Source of the DNA: Stomorhina lunata
Lineage: Eukaryota; Arthropoda; Insecta; Diptera; Rhiniidae
DNA length: 64,000 bases
Reading direction: 5' to 3'
Assembly: GCA_933228675.1 (NCBI GenBank)
Contig: OW121740.1
Coordinates: 52,344,174-52,408,173 of the forward strand
Part shown: piece after piece, positions 34,160-46,699 of the stretch
Numbering within the stretch: position 1 is the first letter of the stretch
Layout of the letters: each line of letters opens with the position of its first letter
Position numbers and translations under genes: made by a program
The notes under the pieces: model-generated
Told to the model about the DNA's origin: nothing
Database searches by the model: none
The model's input: only the letters and a program-made list of their open reading frames with translations

Positions 34160-34930
34160 TTTTTCAAATTTAAATTTTAACCAAAAAATAAAAGCTACAT
34201 ATATTCGATTAAGCCCGACTATATGATACCCTTCACTACTAAGGTCAAATATGGACCAACAATTAAACATGTTTTCCTTAAGACTTAGAGACATACATAC
34301 ATATACTATGTGTTCTTTTTTCAAAATTTCGAGATTTAAGAAGATTATGTCATTTCCGGCTAAGGGCCTAATATGGGAGCTAGGGTCAATTGTAGATCGA
34401 TTGTTATAAAATTTCGGTTATTGGTTTATATTTACAAAATATTTATCTATGCAAAGTTTTAGCAATAAAATACATTTATTTTTAGATTTATATGCGTTTT
34501 TGTGCTTTTATTATTTTTGAGAATGCGTCTTGTATGGGAGGTATGGTCAAATATGGGCCGATTCCTACAAAATGAGGTACACTGATTGAGGTGCTGAATA
34601 TTATTAAAATACAACTAAATTTGTGGCTGTAAATGACCAAAAATTCTATTTCGGGAAGGCATCTATATGGGGGGTATCCGAAATAGTAATCCGATTTTAG
34701 CCAAAAAGTATAGGGATCGTCCTTGGGCCAAAATATGATCCCGTTCCAAATTTCATTAAATTATCTTTAAAGTTACGACCTGTACATTGATAACAAGTTT
34801 GCCAGCCGGACGGACATCGCTAAAACAACTCAGGGAGTGGTTCTGATTCGATTGGTATACTAAAAGTAGGTCTCTGACCAATATTTCTATGCGTTATAAA
34901 CATCAGCACAAACAAATATACCCTTTCCAC
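34160..34930 (+). mobile_element. DINE-1-like repeat family B, degenerate copy
   Basis: Contains GACGGACATCGCTAAAACAA, a GATTGGTATACTAAAAG word, ATGCGTTATAAACATCAGC and ends AATATACCCTTTCCACC. The same ordered words occur at 53100-53887 and 59967-60616. The layout resembles DINE-1 (Helentron-derived) repeats of flies. Non-coding. Confidence 0.55.
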
Positions 34931-35374
34931 CTATGACAAAAATAATAAAAATGTCAGTTTTATTTTCATTTGCAGCCAACTTCACTACCTAACGCTTTGT
35001 CAAAATCGAATTATCCAACCGCTAAGAGTTGCCGCTGCGTTGTTTTGGCTTGCTTTACACAAATTTTATGTGCATGAGACATTTTGACATTTAAACAACG
35101 CTAAACGCCCTTATCTAGGTTGGTCTGTGAGTGTTACTTTTGTTTAAAAAAAAATTACTTGGTCTGAGTCTCTTGGTCCAAAAAATATTATTTTTCAATT
35201 TTATGGCCTTTACCCCACTGTGCATAAATATAATCAATGTATTTTTATTAATTTTGCCAACATCTCTCTCAGTATTTGAGTGTAATAAAATTGTATTTTA
35301 AAAATACTCGTATTTCATAAGAAATCGAGGTAAGACGTGCTTTTAATTCTGTCCAAAGTTAATATATTACGAGT
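34931..35374. promoter_or_regulatory. Upstream region of galectin C
   Basis: A TCAGTATT initiator-like word at about 35269 lies some 100 bases before the ATG, with no TATA box at the right distance. The remainder is A+T-rich spacer and I see no other gene. Confidence 0.2.
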
Positions 35375-36536
35375 ATGACTTTGGAGAAGCCAAAATTTGA
35401 AGCGAATTTGGTAGAGCCCTTAAATTTTGGACACATTTTGGAAATTTGTGCTAAGGCTCAACAAGATGCCGACAGGTATTTAAAGAACAAATTTTTAAAA
35501 TCATATTCTAAAATATTTCTAAGGAATATATAAAATGTTGTGTTTTTTTTTAATTTTAGAATAACTATTAACTTTGGACCTAACAAACCGGGCACTAATG
35601 CCGTTATTGATCTGCAAATACAAATGGACTTTCAGAAAAAACAAATTTCCTTTACTCAAGTTCTCTCGGACGACAAAAGTAATGCCTTAAAAAAGGAACT
35701 CGTTATGGCAGAATTTTTGAACGATTTTAAATTTTACATTATATTGGCCGAAGCCAAATTCCATATAGCTTTAAATAATAAACCCTTTGTCAGCTTTCAA
35801 TATCTTCAAAATTCTTTGGCCAGCTTAAAAATCCAGTCCCTAGAGATTTTGGGTAAATTGGACTATGTCAAACAGTTGGATCATCATATATATTTTCCTC
35901 ATATCTGGCCACCCATACAAATCACAGATGATTATCTGGATTTTAGCAACAATCAGCCCAAGCCTTTTAAACCCGGTCACATAATGACGATCTCGGCACA
36001 ATTACAGGGTAATAACAAGGGCAGATTTATTATACAGTTTCGTCATGCCCGCGATAATAAGCGCCAGGAACTACATGTCAGTGTTCGATTTGATATGAAG
36101 AAAATTATAAGAAATTCCAAATGTAGACAAGCAGATGATAAATTGGCGTAAGATTATTTATAAAGTCTTCTAATCTGTTCTGTATTTTTCTATTTATTTG
36201 AAAAATATTTCTAGATTTGATGATCAGGAGGTTGATGGTTTTACTTTTTTATCTTCCAGATTTGGCAAAGAGGAGATCGATAATTCGGGCCTATTTCCTT
36301 TTGAAGACTTTGGCAAACCTTTTAAGTTGACTGTGGCTTTTTGTGAAACCGAATTTCGCTTAGCCAAAGATGGTGAATTTTTATGTAATTATACCTATAG
36401 ATCACCGAATATTTTGCCCTTTGTCATGGGTCCGAAAATATTCGGTACTAATGGCCTTAGTGTTAGAGTCTGGGGCATAGAGCATTTGTGTTTGGAGGAT
36501 GGTGAATGTAGGGACTTTGAAATGTTTTCCTTGTGA
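35375..36536 (+). CDS. Tandem-repeat galectin (galectin C), three exons
   Basis: Exons 35375-35475, 35560-36147 and 36215-36536 give 336 residues. Introns are only 84 and 67 nt, GT-AG, both phase 2 as in A and B. CRD1 lacks both the H-x-N-x-R strand and the W-x-x-E motif, so it probably does not bind galactosides in the usual way. CRD2 has LHVSVRFD (His206, Arg210), IRN at 217-219, and RFGKEEID with Phe in place of the invariant Trp. Exon 3 is longer than in A and B by about 16 codons at its start (FDDQEVDGF). No signal peptide. It lies head to head with galectin B, 6.7 kb away. Confidence 0.9.
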
Positions 36537-36606
36537 AATTTTTATAAAAGTTAAGTTATTTTAGAGGAATTGTGATTTAAAATCGAAATAATTTTAGAAT
36601 TATTAT

Positions 36607-36612
36607 AATAAA
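36607..36612 (+). terminator. Poly(A) signal of galectin C
   Basis: AATAAA, 70 bases after the stop codon, in a region with no other gene. Confidence 0.55.
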
Positions 36613-36759
36613 TGTATTGCATTTGTAATCTAAATCTAATAGGTATGAAGAGCATTATTAGTTAGGGTTTATATCTGTGGCTTGGTGCTAAAAGGGCCAA
36701 TGTCAAAAAATCAGTTTTGAGTTCCACTTACAGCTCAGCTAAATTCCAAGTCTCCCTCA

Positions 36760-38500
36760 TAATTTTAAATCAATTAATAGACGTGAGCCCAATTTTTCAA
36801 ATTCTGTTGACAATTGCGGCTTATACATTGAAAAAAAAATTGGTGAAAAACGGGGGTCCAAGGCAGGTACCCAAGAAGTCAACTGATTTCAACCAAAATT
36901 GGTAAACCCTTTTTAAAAATCAACTAATAGACGTGTGTCGAATTTCATGAAATTCTGTTAAGAATTGCACATTGTGCATCAAAAAGAAAAATTTGTGAAA
37001 AGTATGGGTCTAAGACAGGTACCCCAAGTGGTGGAATTTCAACCAAAATTAATAGAGCTCTTTTTTAGATTAATTAATATAGACGTGATTTGAATTTCAT
37101 GAAATTCTGTTGAGAATTGCGACTTGTACATTGAAATGAAAAATTGGTGAAAAAATGGGTGTCCAAGGCAGGTACTCCAAGGAGTCGACAAATTTCAACC
37201 AATATTAGTAGACCTCTTTCTCAAATAATTAATAGACGTGTGTGTAACTTCACGAAAATCCGTTTAGAATTGCGACTTGTACATTGAAAAGAAAGATAGG
37301 TGAAAAAAGGGGACCCAAGGCAGGTACCATAAGTAGTCGACGGATTTCAAAAAAAGTTGAATTTTTCTTGTCTCTATAAAACTCAACAAGTATGCAAACT
37401 TTCATCGTTGTAGGGACAATCTTTCTATTTTTTGCACTTCGATGTATGAGGAAATACCACTGTGCGCTGCCTGATGGTATTTCTGCTGCAAAAAACAGCA
37501 GACCACCGCTTTTGAAAAATCTAATGATGCAGTTCTATAGACAAGAGTCTAGATATTAAGGCTCAATAGTTGTTTTCAAGAAAAAGTTATATTATACGTT
37601 ATAAAAAAGCTATTGAAATGCGCTTAAAGTTCTAAAACAAAAAGTGATGAAATTTTTCATCAAACTCCGTAGCTCATGCATCGACTATAGTTTCACAGCT
37701 TAAGTCATGATGTCGATTTAATTAAGACACAGAACCTTGGTTTTAGTTTGCAGAAGAAAATAACTTATACTCGTATAAAGTTTAGGAGATATCAGGAAAT
37801 CAAAAAAGCTCTACAAAATTTAGTGTTTTTGTTTTTCTTTGGACAAAAACTAAGTTGCCACTGCTTTGCTCGGTGCTCCCACCATAACCACGTGAAAGGC
37901 GAAAGTCTTTTCTTTGGATTGAGTGAAAAAAATTCACCAAAATTTACCGATCGTAGAACAAAGTTCAAAGTTATCTGAAAAAAGTCACATAAATTGTTTA
38001 GCTTAATTAAGAGAAAAAGTATTGCATTCGTTTAGGCGTAACTTTTTAATCAAATTGCATTTAAGAGTCGTTGCATTTTAGAAGACGATGGATTTCAACC
38101 AAAATTAGTACAGGGCTTTTTTGGGTCCACCAATAGATGTGTGCCGAATTTAATCAAATTCTGTTGACAATTGCGGCTTATATATTGAAAAGAAAAATAA
38201 GTGAAAAATGGGGGTCCAAAGCAGGTACTTCAAGGAGTGGACGGATTTCAATTAAAATTAGTAGAGCTCTTTGTTGAATAAATTTATAGCCGTGTGCCGA
38301 ATTTCATAAATTTTTTTTTTTTTAAATTTCGGCTTATACATTGAGAACAAAAATAAGTGAAAAAATGTGGGTCCAAGGTAGGTAACCAAGGAGGCAAACA
38401 AATTTTAATTCCGGTGAGAATTGCGACATTAAAAAAATTTTTTGAAAATGGGGGTCCAAGTCAGGTCCCAAGGATTAACTGATTTCAACTTACCGCCGAT
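36760..38500. repeat. Degenerate 150-bp tandem repeat with an internal insertion
   Basis: Units of about 150 bp carry AATAGACGTGTGTCGAATTT, AATTCTGTTGAGAATTGCG and GGTCCAAGGCAGGTACC. Four units lie at about 36760-37365 and three more at 38085-38500. The gap 37366-38084 holds unrelated sequence, including a piece (about 37480-37560) similar to 33740-33800. No coding capacity. Confidence 0.75.
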
Positions 38501-38554
38501 GAAGGATGTAACACATAATTTCAATAGAAATTAATTATTAATAAGCGCTTGATG

Positions 38555-38640
38555 TTGCCATGACCGCGGCTCGAACCCAGGCTGAATATGATATGTTACG
38601 CTTAGAAGTCGACGTGCTAACCAACTAAGTCACAACACCC
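38555..38640 (-). repeat. tRNA-Arg-like sequence
   Basis: The minus strand reads TGTGACTTAGTTGGTTAGCA (A-box-like), GACTTCTAAGC (anticodon position TCT) and GGGTTCGAGCCGCGG (B-box-like). The variable region is too long and the acceptor stem does not pair, so it is a tRNA-derived repeat or pseudogene. Confidence 0.5.
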
Positions 38641-38741
38641 TCAAATATATAAGTTAAAATTTAAAATTCGTAGCAGGGATGATCTCTATTAGTTTTGGAA
38701 AACCTGTCATTATTTTATATACCTCTTATATATATACGCCT

Positions 38742-41700
38742 GTACCTCGATTTAAGCGGTACTTGGTTTACGCTAATTCGAATTTAAGCGGCTTTCAAAA
38801 TAAAAAATATTGATATTTGAGTCAAATTAAATATTTTGGAACATGTGCTAAAACACACTCCAATTTCGATGCAATTTTCGGTATAAAAATTTGTAAAGAC
38901 AATTTTCAGAAAATATACGGTATACAAATTTTTATAGAAAATTTAAAGTATAAAAATTTTTAAAGAAAATTTAAGGTATACAAATTTGTATAGAAAATTT
39001 TCGGCTTAAACATTTTTTAAATAAAATTTTTGGTATACAAATTTTTTTCAACAAAATTTTCGATATAAACAAATTTTTTTTAGAAAGTTTTCGGTAAAAA
39101 ATATTTTTTTGGTATAATTTTTTTTAAAAGAAAATTTTCCGTATAAAAACGTTTTATAGAAAATTTACGGTATAAAAAAATTGTATAGAAAATTTTCAGT
39201 ACTAAAATTTGTTACAGAAAATTTTCGGTATAAAATTTTTTTATGAAAAATTTTCAATTTAAAAATTTTTGATAGGAAATTTTTGGTCTAAAATTTTTTT
39301 AAAGGAAATTTTCGGTATAAAATTTTTAATAGAAAATTTTCCGTATGAAAAATTTTTTATTGAAAATTTTGGTAATAATTTTTTTCTATAGAAAATATGG
39401 GTATACGATTTTTAATAGAAAATGTTCAGTATAAAAATTTTTTACAGAAAAAATGTTTATAAATTTTATAGAAAATTTTCCTTATAAAAATTGTTGATAT
39501 ATGTTCGGTATAAACATTTTTATGAAAAATTTTCGATCTAAGAATTTGTTAAAGGAAATTTTTGGTCTAAGAACTTTTTAAAGGAAATTTTCGGTATAAA
39601 ATTTTTAATAGAAAATTTTCGGTAGAAAAATTGTTTGTAACAAATTTTTCGTATGAAAAATTTTTATATATTATTTTGGTAATAATTTTTGTCTATAGAA
39701 AATTATGGGTATACAATTTTTCTATGGAAAATTTTCAGTATAAAATTTTTTTACAGAAAATTTTCCTTATAAACATTTTTTTTAGAAAATTTTCCTCACA
39801 AAAATTGTTGATAGAAAGTTTTTGGCATAAAATTTTTTTTATAGAAAATTTACGGTATAAAAAATGTTTATAGAAAAATTTCGGTACAAAAATTAGTTAT
39901 AGAAAATTTTCGGTATAAACATTTTTTATAAAAAATTTTCGGTTTAAAAATTTTTTAAAGGAAATTTTTGGTCTAAAATTTTTTTAAAGGAAATTTTCGG
40001 TACAAAATTTTTTATAGAAAATTTTGGGTAGAAAAGTTTTTTTGTAGAAAATTTTCCGTTGAAAAATTTTTTATAGAAAATTTTATGTATACATTTTTGC
40101 TATAGAAAATTAGGGTATACAATTTTTCTATAGAAAATTTTCAGTAAAAAAATTTTTTACAGAAAATTTTCCCTATAAACATTTTTTATAGAAAATTTTC
40201 CTTATAAACATTTTTGATAGAAAGTTTTCGGCATAAACATTTTTTATAGAAAATTTATGGTATTAAAAATTTTTATAGAAAATTTTCGGTACTAAAATTT
40301 GTTATAGAAAATGTTCGGTAGAAAAATTGTTTGTAGCAAATTTTCCGTATGAAAAATTTTTTATAGATTATTTTGGTAATATTTTTTGTCTATAGAAAAT
40401 TATGGGTATACAATTTTTCTATAGAAAATTTTCAGTATAAAATATTTTTACAGAAAATTTTCCTTATAATCATTTTTTTTAGAAAATTTTCCTTACAAAA
40501 ATTGTTGATAGAAAGTTTTCGGCATAAAATTTTTTTATAAAAAATTTACGGTATAAAAAAAAATTGTCGGTACAAAAATTAGTTATAGAAAATTTTCGGT
40601 ATAAAAATTTTTTATAAAAAATTTTCGGTTTAAAAATTTTTTAAAGGAAATTTTTGGTCTAAATTTTTTTTAAAGGAAATTTTCGGTACAAAATTTTTAT
40701 AGAAAATTTTCGGTAAAAAAATTTTTTGTAGAATATTTTCCGTATGAAAAATTTTTTATAGAACATTTTATGTATACATTTTTGCTATAGAAAATTAGGG
40801 TATCCAATTTTTCTATAGAAAATTTTCAGTATAAAAATTTTTTACAGAAAATTTTCCTTATAAAAATTTTTTATAGAAAATTTTCCTTATAAAAAATGTT
40901 CATAAATTTTATAGAAAATTTTCCTTATAAAAATTGTTGATAGAAAGTTTACGGCATAAAAATCTTTTATAGAAAATTTACGGTATAAAAATTTTTATAG
41001 AAAATTTTCGGTACAAAAATTTGTTATAGAAAATTTTCGGTATAAAGATTTTTTATAAAAAATTTTCGGTTTAAAAATTTTTAAAGGAAATTTTTGGTCT
41101 AAAATTTTTTTAAAGGAAATTTTCGGTACAACAGTTTTTATAGAAAATTTTGGGTAGAAAAGTTTATTGTAGAAAATTTTCCGTTGAAAAATTTTTTATA
41201 GAAAATTTTATGTATACATTTTTGCTATAGAAAATTAGGGTATACAATTTTTCTATAGAAAATTTTCAGTATAAAAATTTTTTACAGAAAATTTTCCTTA
41301 TTAAATTTTTTTATAGAAAATTCAAAAAATTTCTGTACAAAAATTGTTGATAGAAAATTTTCGGGATAAAAATTTTTTGTATAAAATTTTCGATATAAAA
41401 GTTGTTTATGTAAAATTTTCGGTATAATTTTTTTTGTTTTACCTATTTTTATTTATTGTTTTTTTATAGAAAATTTTCTGTACAAAAATTTGTTAAAAAA
41501 AACTTTCGGTATAAAAATTTTTTATAAAAATTTTTCAAAGGAAATTTTCGGTCTAAATTTTTTAAAAGGAAATTTTCGGTAGAAAAATTTTTTATAGAAA
41601 ATTTTATGTATACATTTTTTGTATAGAAAATTAGGGTATACAATTTTTCTATATATATTTTTTTTTTACTTAAATGATACTTTTATATCTCATTAAGATT

Positions 41701-41809
41701 ATGAAGCTATATCTTGTGTTCGATAACTATTTTAAGAAGATTATTTATAGTCGGATTCGGTTTAGGCGTTTTTTCCATATAAAAATGTTTGAAGCGTAAA
41801 CCGTGGTAC

Positions 41810-41814
<5 letters not shown>
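38742..41814. mobile_element. TIR element filled with a tandem array (pogo/Tigger-like ends)
   Basis: The left end CCTGTACCTCGATTTAAGC and the inverted right end CCTGTACCACGGTTTACGC match at 16 of 19 positions. TATATA-rich DNA lies outside both. Between them, about 38870-41660 is a diverged array of roughly 30-bp units of the type AAAATTTTCGGTATAAAAAT, with larger blocks of several hundred bases that recur. No transposase was found. The superfamily is a guess from the ACCTCGATTTAAGC-like terminus. Confidence 0.55.

Positions 41815-41875
<61 letters not shown>
41815..41875. repeat. (TA)n microsatellite
   Basis: About 30 uninterrupted TA dinucleotides directly next to the right TIR of the preceding element. 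Confidence 0.95.
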
Positions 41876-41876
<1 letters not shown>

Positions 41877-42423
41877 ATAAGAAAGGTCGACCAGGGAAAG
41901 AAGTTAATAAATGACAAACCCTAATACAGTGAAACCTTGATTATGCCTCTAGTTCGGGAAAAGGTTTAGCACAGATAAGCGAAAAACATGTTTAATAGAG
42001 GGCATATTGAAACGTACGAAAATGTGAAAATAAAATGAAAGGAAGAAGAAAATTGGTTTCCGTAGAGTCGAAATATAGCCTATTTCTCATTTCTTAAAAT
42101 ATTATCTAATATTAAAGATAACAAATCATGTTTTATCTTCTGTCTGCCATTGCCTTTGGAAATAATTTTATGCTAAATCATCAATGATTTTTATCGCCTG
42201 TTTTCCAGGATGGTTGATGATGAAAATGGGGGCGATGATGATTTTTAACAAACAAAATAGAAACATATGTTTTTCTATTTATTGGCCATTATATTTTGGC
42301 AAATTTAACATTTAATGTACAAAAAAAAATGAACACAAAAATACAGGCAAATAAGTTATCTTAAGCGCACAGCGGGGCAGAAAAATGACAAATTTTGAAA
42401 TAAATTTGTAAACCAAAATCAAA
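41876..42423. other. Spacer between arrays
   Basis: No gene. CAGTGAAACCTTGATTATGC at about 41927 resembles a pogo/Tigger terminus, but I did not find its partner. Confidence 0.35.
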
Positions 42424-45400
42424 AATTTAGCTATTTTTACATGAAATTTTTCAAAAATTTCCTATTTTTATAGGAAATTTTTCAAAAATTTCCTATTTTT
42501 ATAGGAAATTTTTCAAAAATTTCCTATTTTTATAGGAAATTTTTCAAAAATTTCCTATTTTTATAGGAAATTTTTCAAAAATTTCCTATTTTTATAGGAA
42601 ATTTTTCAAAAATTTCCTATTTTTATAGGAAATTTTTCAAAAATTTCCTATTTTTATAGGAAATTTTTCAAAAATTTCCTATTTTTATAGGAAATTTTTC
42701 AAAAATTTCCTATTTTTATAGGAAATTTTTCAAAAATTTCCTATTTTTATAGGAAATTTTTCAAAAATTTCCTATTTTTATAGGAAATTTTTCAAAAATT
42801 TCCTATTTTTATAGGAAATTTTTCAAAAATTTCCTATTTTTATAGAAAATTTTTCAAAAATTTCCTATTTTTATAGGAAATTTTTCAAAAATTTCCTATT
42901 TTTATAGGAAATTTTTCAAAAATGTCCTATTTTTATAGGAAATTTTTCAAAAATTTCCTATTTTTAAAGGAAATTTTTCAAAAATTTCCTATTTTTATAG
43001 GCAATTTTTCAAAAATTTCCTATTTTTATAGGAAATTTTTCAAAAATTTCCTATTTTTATAGGAAATTTTTCAAAAATTTCCTATTTTTATAGGAAATTT
43101 TTCAAAAATTTCCTATTTTTATAGGAAATTTTTCAAAAATTTCCTATTTTTATAGGAAATTTTTCAAAAATTTCCTGTTTTTATAGGAAATTTTTCAAAA
43201 ATTTCCTATTTTTATAGGAAATTTTTCAAAAATTTCCTATTTTTATAGGAAATTTTTCAAAAATTTCCTATTTTTATAGGAAATTTTTCAAAAATTTCCT
43301 ATTTTTATAGGAAATTTTTCAAAAATTTCCTATTTTTATAGGAAATTTTTCAAAAATTTCCTATTTTTATAGGAAATTTTTCAAAAATTTCCTATTTTTA
43401 TAGGAAATTTTTCAAAAATTTCCTATTTTTATAGGAAATTTTTCAAAAATTTCCTATTTTTATAGGAAATTTTTCAAAAATTTCCTATTTTTATAGGAAA
43501 TTTTTCAAAAATTTCCTATTTTTGTAGGAAATTTTTGAAAAATTTCCTTTATAGGAAATTTTTCAAAAATTTCCTATTTTTGTAGGAAATTTTTGAAAAA
43601 TTTCCTTTATAGGAAATTTTTCAAAAATTTCCTATTTTTATAGGAAATTTTTCAAAAATTTCCTATTTTTATAGGAAATTTTTCAAAAATTTCCTATTTT
43701 TATAGGAAATTTTTCAAAAATTTCCTATTTTTATAGGAAATTTTTCAAAAATTTCCTATTTTTATAGGAAATTTTTCAAAAATTTCCTATTTTTATAGGA
43801 AATTTTTCAAAAATTTCCTATTTTTATAGGAAATTTTTCAAAAATTTCCTATTTTTATAGGAAATTTTTTAAAAATTTCCTATTTTTATAGGAAATTTTT
43901 CAAAAATTTCCTATTTTTATAGGAAATTTTTCAAAAATTTCCTATTTTTATAGGAAATTTTTCAAAAATTTCCTATTTTTATAGGAAATTTTTCAAAAAT
44001 TTCCGATTTTTATAGGAAATTTTTCAAAAATTTCCTATTTTTATAGGAAATTTTTCAAAAATTTCCTATTTTTATAGGAAATTTTTCAAAAATTTCCTAT
44101 TTTTATAGGAAATTTTTCAAAAATTTCCTATTTTTATAGGAAATTTTTCAAAAATTTCCTATTTTTATAGGAAATTTTTCAAAAATTTCCTATTTTTATA
44201 GGAAATTTTTCAAAAATTTCCTATTTTTATAGGAAATTTTTCAAAAATTTCCTATTTTTATAGGAAATTTTTCAAAAATTTCCTATTTTTATAGGAAATT
44301 TTTCAAAAATTTCCTATTTTTATAGGAAATTTTTCAAAAATTTCCTATTTTTATAGGAAATTTTTCAAAAATTTCCTATTTTTATAGGAAATTTTTCAAA
44401 AATTTCCTATTTTTGTAGGAAATTTTTGAAAAATTTCCTTTATAGGAAATTTTTCAAAAATTTCCTATTTTTGTAGGAAATTTTTGAAAAATTTCCTTTA
44501 TAGGAAATTTTTCAAAAATTTCCTATTTTTATAGGAAATTTTTCAAAAATTTCCTATTTTTATAGGAAATTTTTCAAAAATTTCCTATTTTTATAGGAAA
44601 TTTTTCAAAAATTTCCTATTTTTATAGGAAATTTTTCAAAAATTTCCTATTTTTATAGGAAATTTTTCAAAAATTTCCTATTTTTATAGGAAATTTTTCA
44701 AAAATTTCCTATTTTTATAGGAAATTTTTCAAAAATTTCCTATTTTTATAGGAAATTTTTTAAAAATTTCCTATTTTTATAGGAAATTTTTCAAAAATTT
44801 CCTATTTTTATAGGAAATTTTTCAAAAATTTCCTATTTTTATAGGAAATTTTTCAAAAATTTCCTATTTTTATAGGAAATTTTTCAAAAATTTCCGATTT
44901 TTATAGGAAATTTTTCAAAAATTTCCTATTTTTATAGGAAATTTTTCAAAAATTTCCTATTTTTATAGGAAATTTTTCAAAAATTTCCTATTTTTATAGG
45001 AAATTTTTCAAAAATTTCCTATTTTTATAGGAAATTTTTCAAAAATTTCCTATTTTTATAGGAAATTTTTCAAAAATTTCCTATTTTTATAGGAAATTTT
45101 TCAAAAATTTCCTATTTTTATAGGAAATTTTTCAAAAATTTCCTATTTTTATAGGAAATTTTTCAAAAATTTCCTATTTTTATAGGAAATTTTTCAAAAA
45201 TTTCCTATTTTTATAGGAAATTTTTCAAAAATTTCCTATTTTTATAGGAAATTTTTCAAAAATTTCCTATTTTTATAGGAAATTTTTCAAAAATTTCCTA
45301 TTTTTATAGGAAATTTTTCAAAAATTTCCTATTTTTATAGGAAATTTTTTAAAAATTTCCTATTTTTATAGGAAATTTTTCAAAAATTTCCTATTTTTAT

Positions 45401-46690
45401 AGGAAATTTTTCAAAAATTTCCTATTTTTATAGGAAATTTTTCAAAAATTTCCTATTTTTATAGGAAATTTTTCAAAAATTTCCTATTTTTATAAGAAAT
45501 TTTTCAAAAATTTCCTATTTTTATAGGAAATTTTTCAAAAATTTCCTATTTTTATAGGAAATTTTTCAAAAATTTCCTATTTTTATAGGAAATTTTTCAA
45601 AAATTTCCTATTTTTATAGGAAATTTTTCAAAAATTTCCTATTTTTATAGGAAATTTTTCAAAAATTTCCTATTTTTATAGGAAATTTTTCAAAAATTTC
45701 CTATTTTTATAGGAAATTTTTCAAAAATTTCCTATTTTTATAGGAAATTTTTCAAAAATTTCCTATTTTTATAGGAAATTTTTCAAAAATTTCCTATTTT
45801 TATAGGAAATTTTTCAAAAATTTCCTATTTTTATAGGAAATTTTTCAAAAATTTCCTATTTTTATAGGAAATTTTTCAAAAATTTCCTATTTTTATAGGA
45901 AATTTTTCAAAAATTTCCTATTTTTATAGGAAATTTTTCAAAAATTTCCTATTTTTAAAGGAAATTTTTCAAAAATTTCCTATTTTTATAGGAAATTTTT
46001 CAAAAATTTCCTATTTTTATAGGAAATTTTTCAAAAATTTCCTATTTTTATAGGAAATTTTTCAAAAATTTCCTATTTTTATAGGAAATTTTTCAAAAAT
46101 TTCCTATTTTTATAGGAAATTTTTCAAAAATTTCCTATTTTTATAGGAAATTTTTCAAAAATTTCCTATTTTTATAGGAAATTTTTCAAAAATTTCCTAT
46201 TTTTATAGGAAATTTTTCAAAAATTTCCTATTTTTATAGGAAATTTTTCAAAAATTTCCTATTTTTATAGGAAATTTTTCAAAAATTTCCTATTTTTATA
46301 GGAAATTTTTCAAAATTTTCCTATTTTTATAGGAAATTTTTCAAAAATTTCCTATTTTTATAGGAAATTTTTCAAAAATTTCCTATTTTTATAGGAAATT
46401 TTTCAAAAATTTCCTATTTTTATAGGAAATTTTTCAAAAATTTCCTATTTTTATAGGAAATTTTTCAAAAATTTCCTATTTTTATAGGAAATTTTTCAAA
46501 AATTTCCTATTTTTATAGGAAATTTTTCAAAAATTTCCTATTTTTATAGGAAATTTTTCAAAAATTTCCTATTTTTATAGGAAATTTTTCAAAAATTTCC
46601 TATTTTTATAGGAAATTTTTCAAAAATTTCCTATTTTTATAGGAAATTTTTCAAAAATTTCCTATTTTTATAGGAAATTTTTCAAAAACA
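42424..46690. repeat. Satellite array S3, 31-bp units, higher-order blocks
   Basis: About 137 head-to-tail units of 31 bp. Each unit is made of two hairpin-forming halves: GGAAATTTTT, a single C, then AAAAATTTCC; and CCTAT, TTTT, ATAGG. Units are almost identical. Three rare variants recur at a constant offset of 891 bp: a GTAGG pair at 43524/44415, a TTTTTTAAAAA at 43870/44761 and a TTCCGATTT at 44005/44896. One recurs again at +589 (19 units). Confidence 0.97.
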
Positions 46691-46699
46691 TTTTCAAAA

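Noticed and set aside
38555..38640. A functional tRNA-Arg gene
   Set aside because: Box spacing is too long and the acceptor ends do not pair.
42424..46690. CRISPR-like regular repeats
   Set aside because: Units are directly adjacent with no unique spacers, and the genome is eukaryotic. This is satellite DNA.
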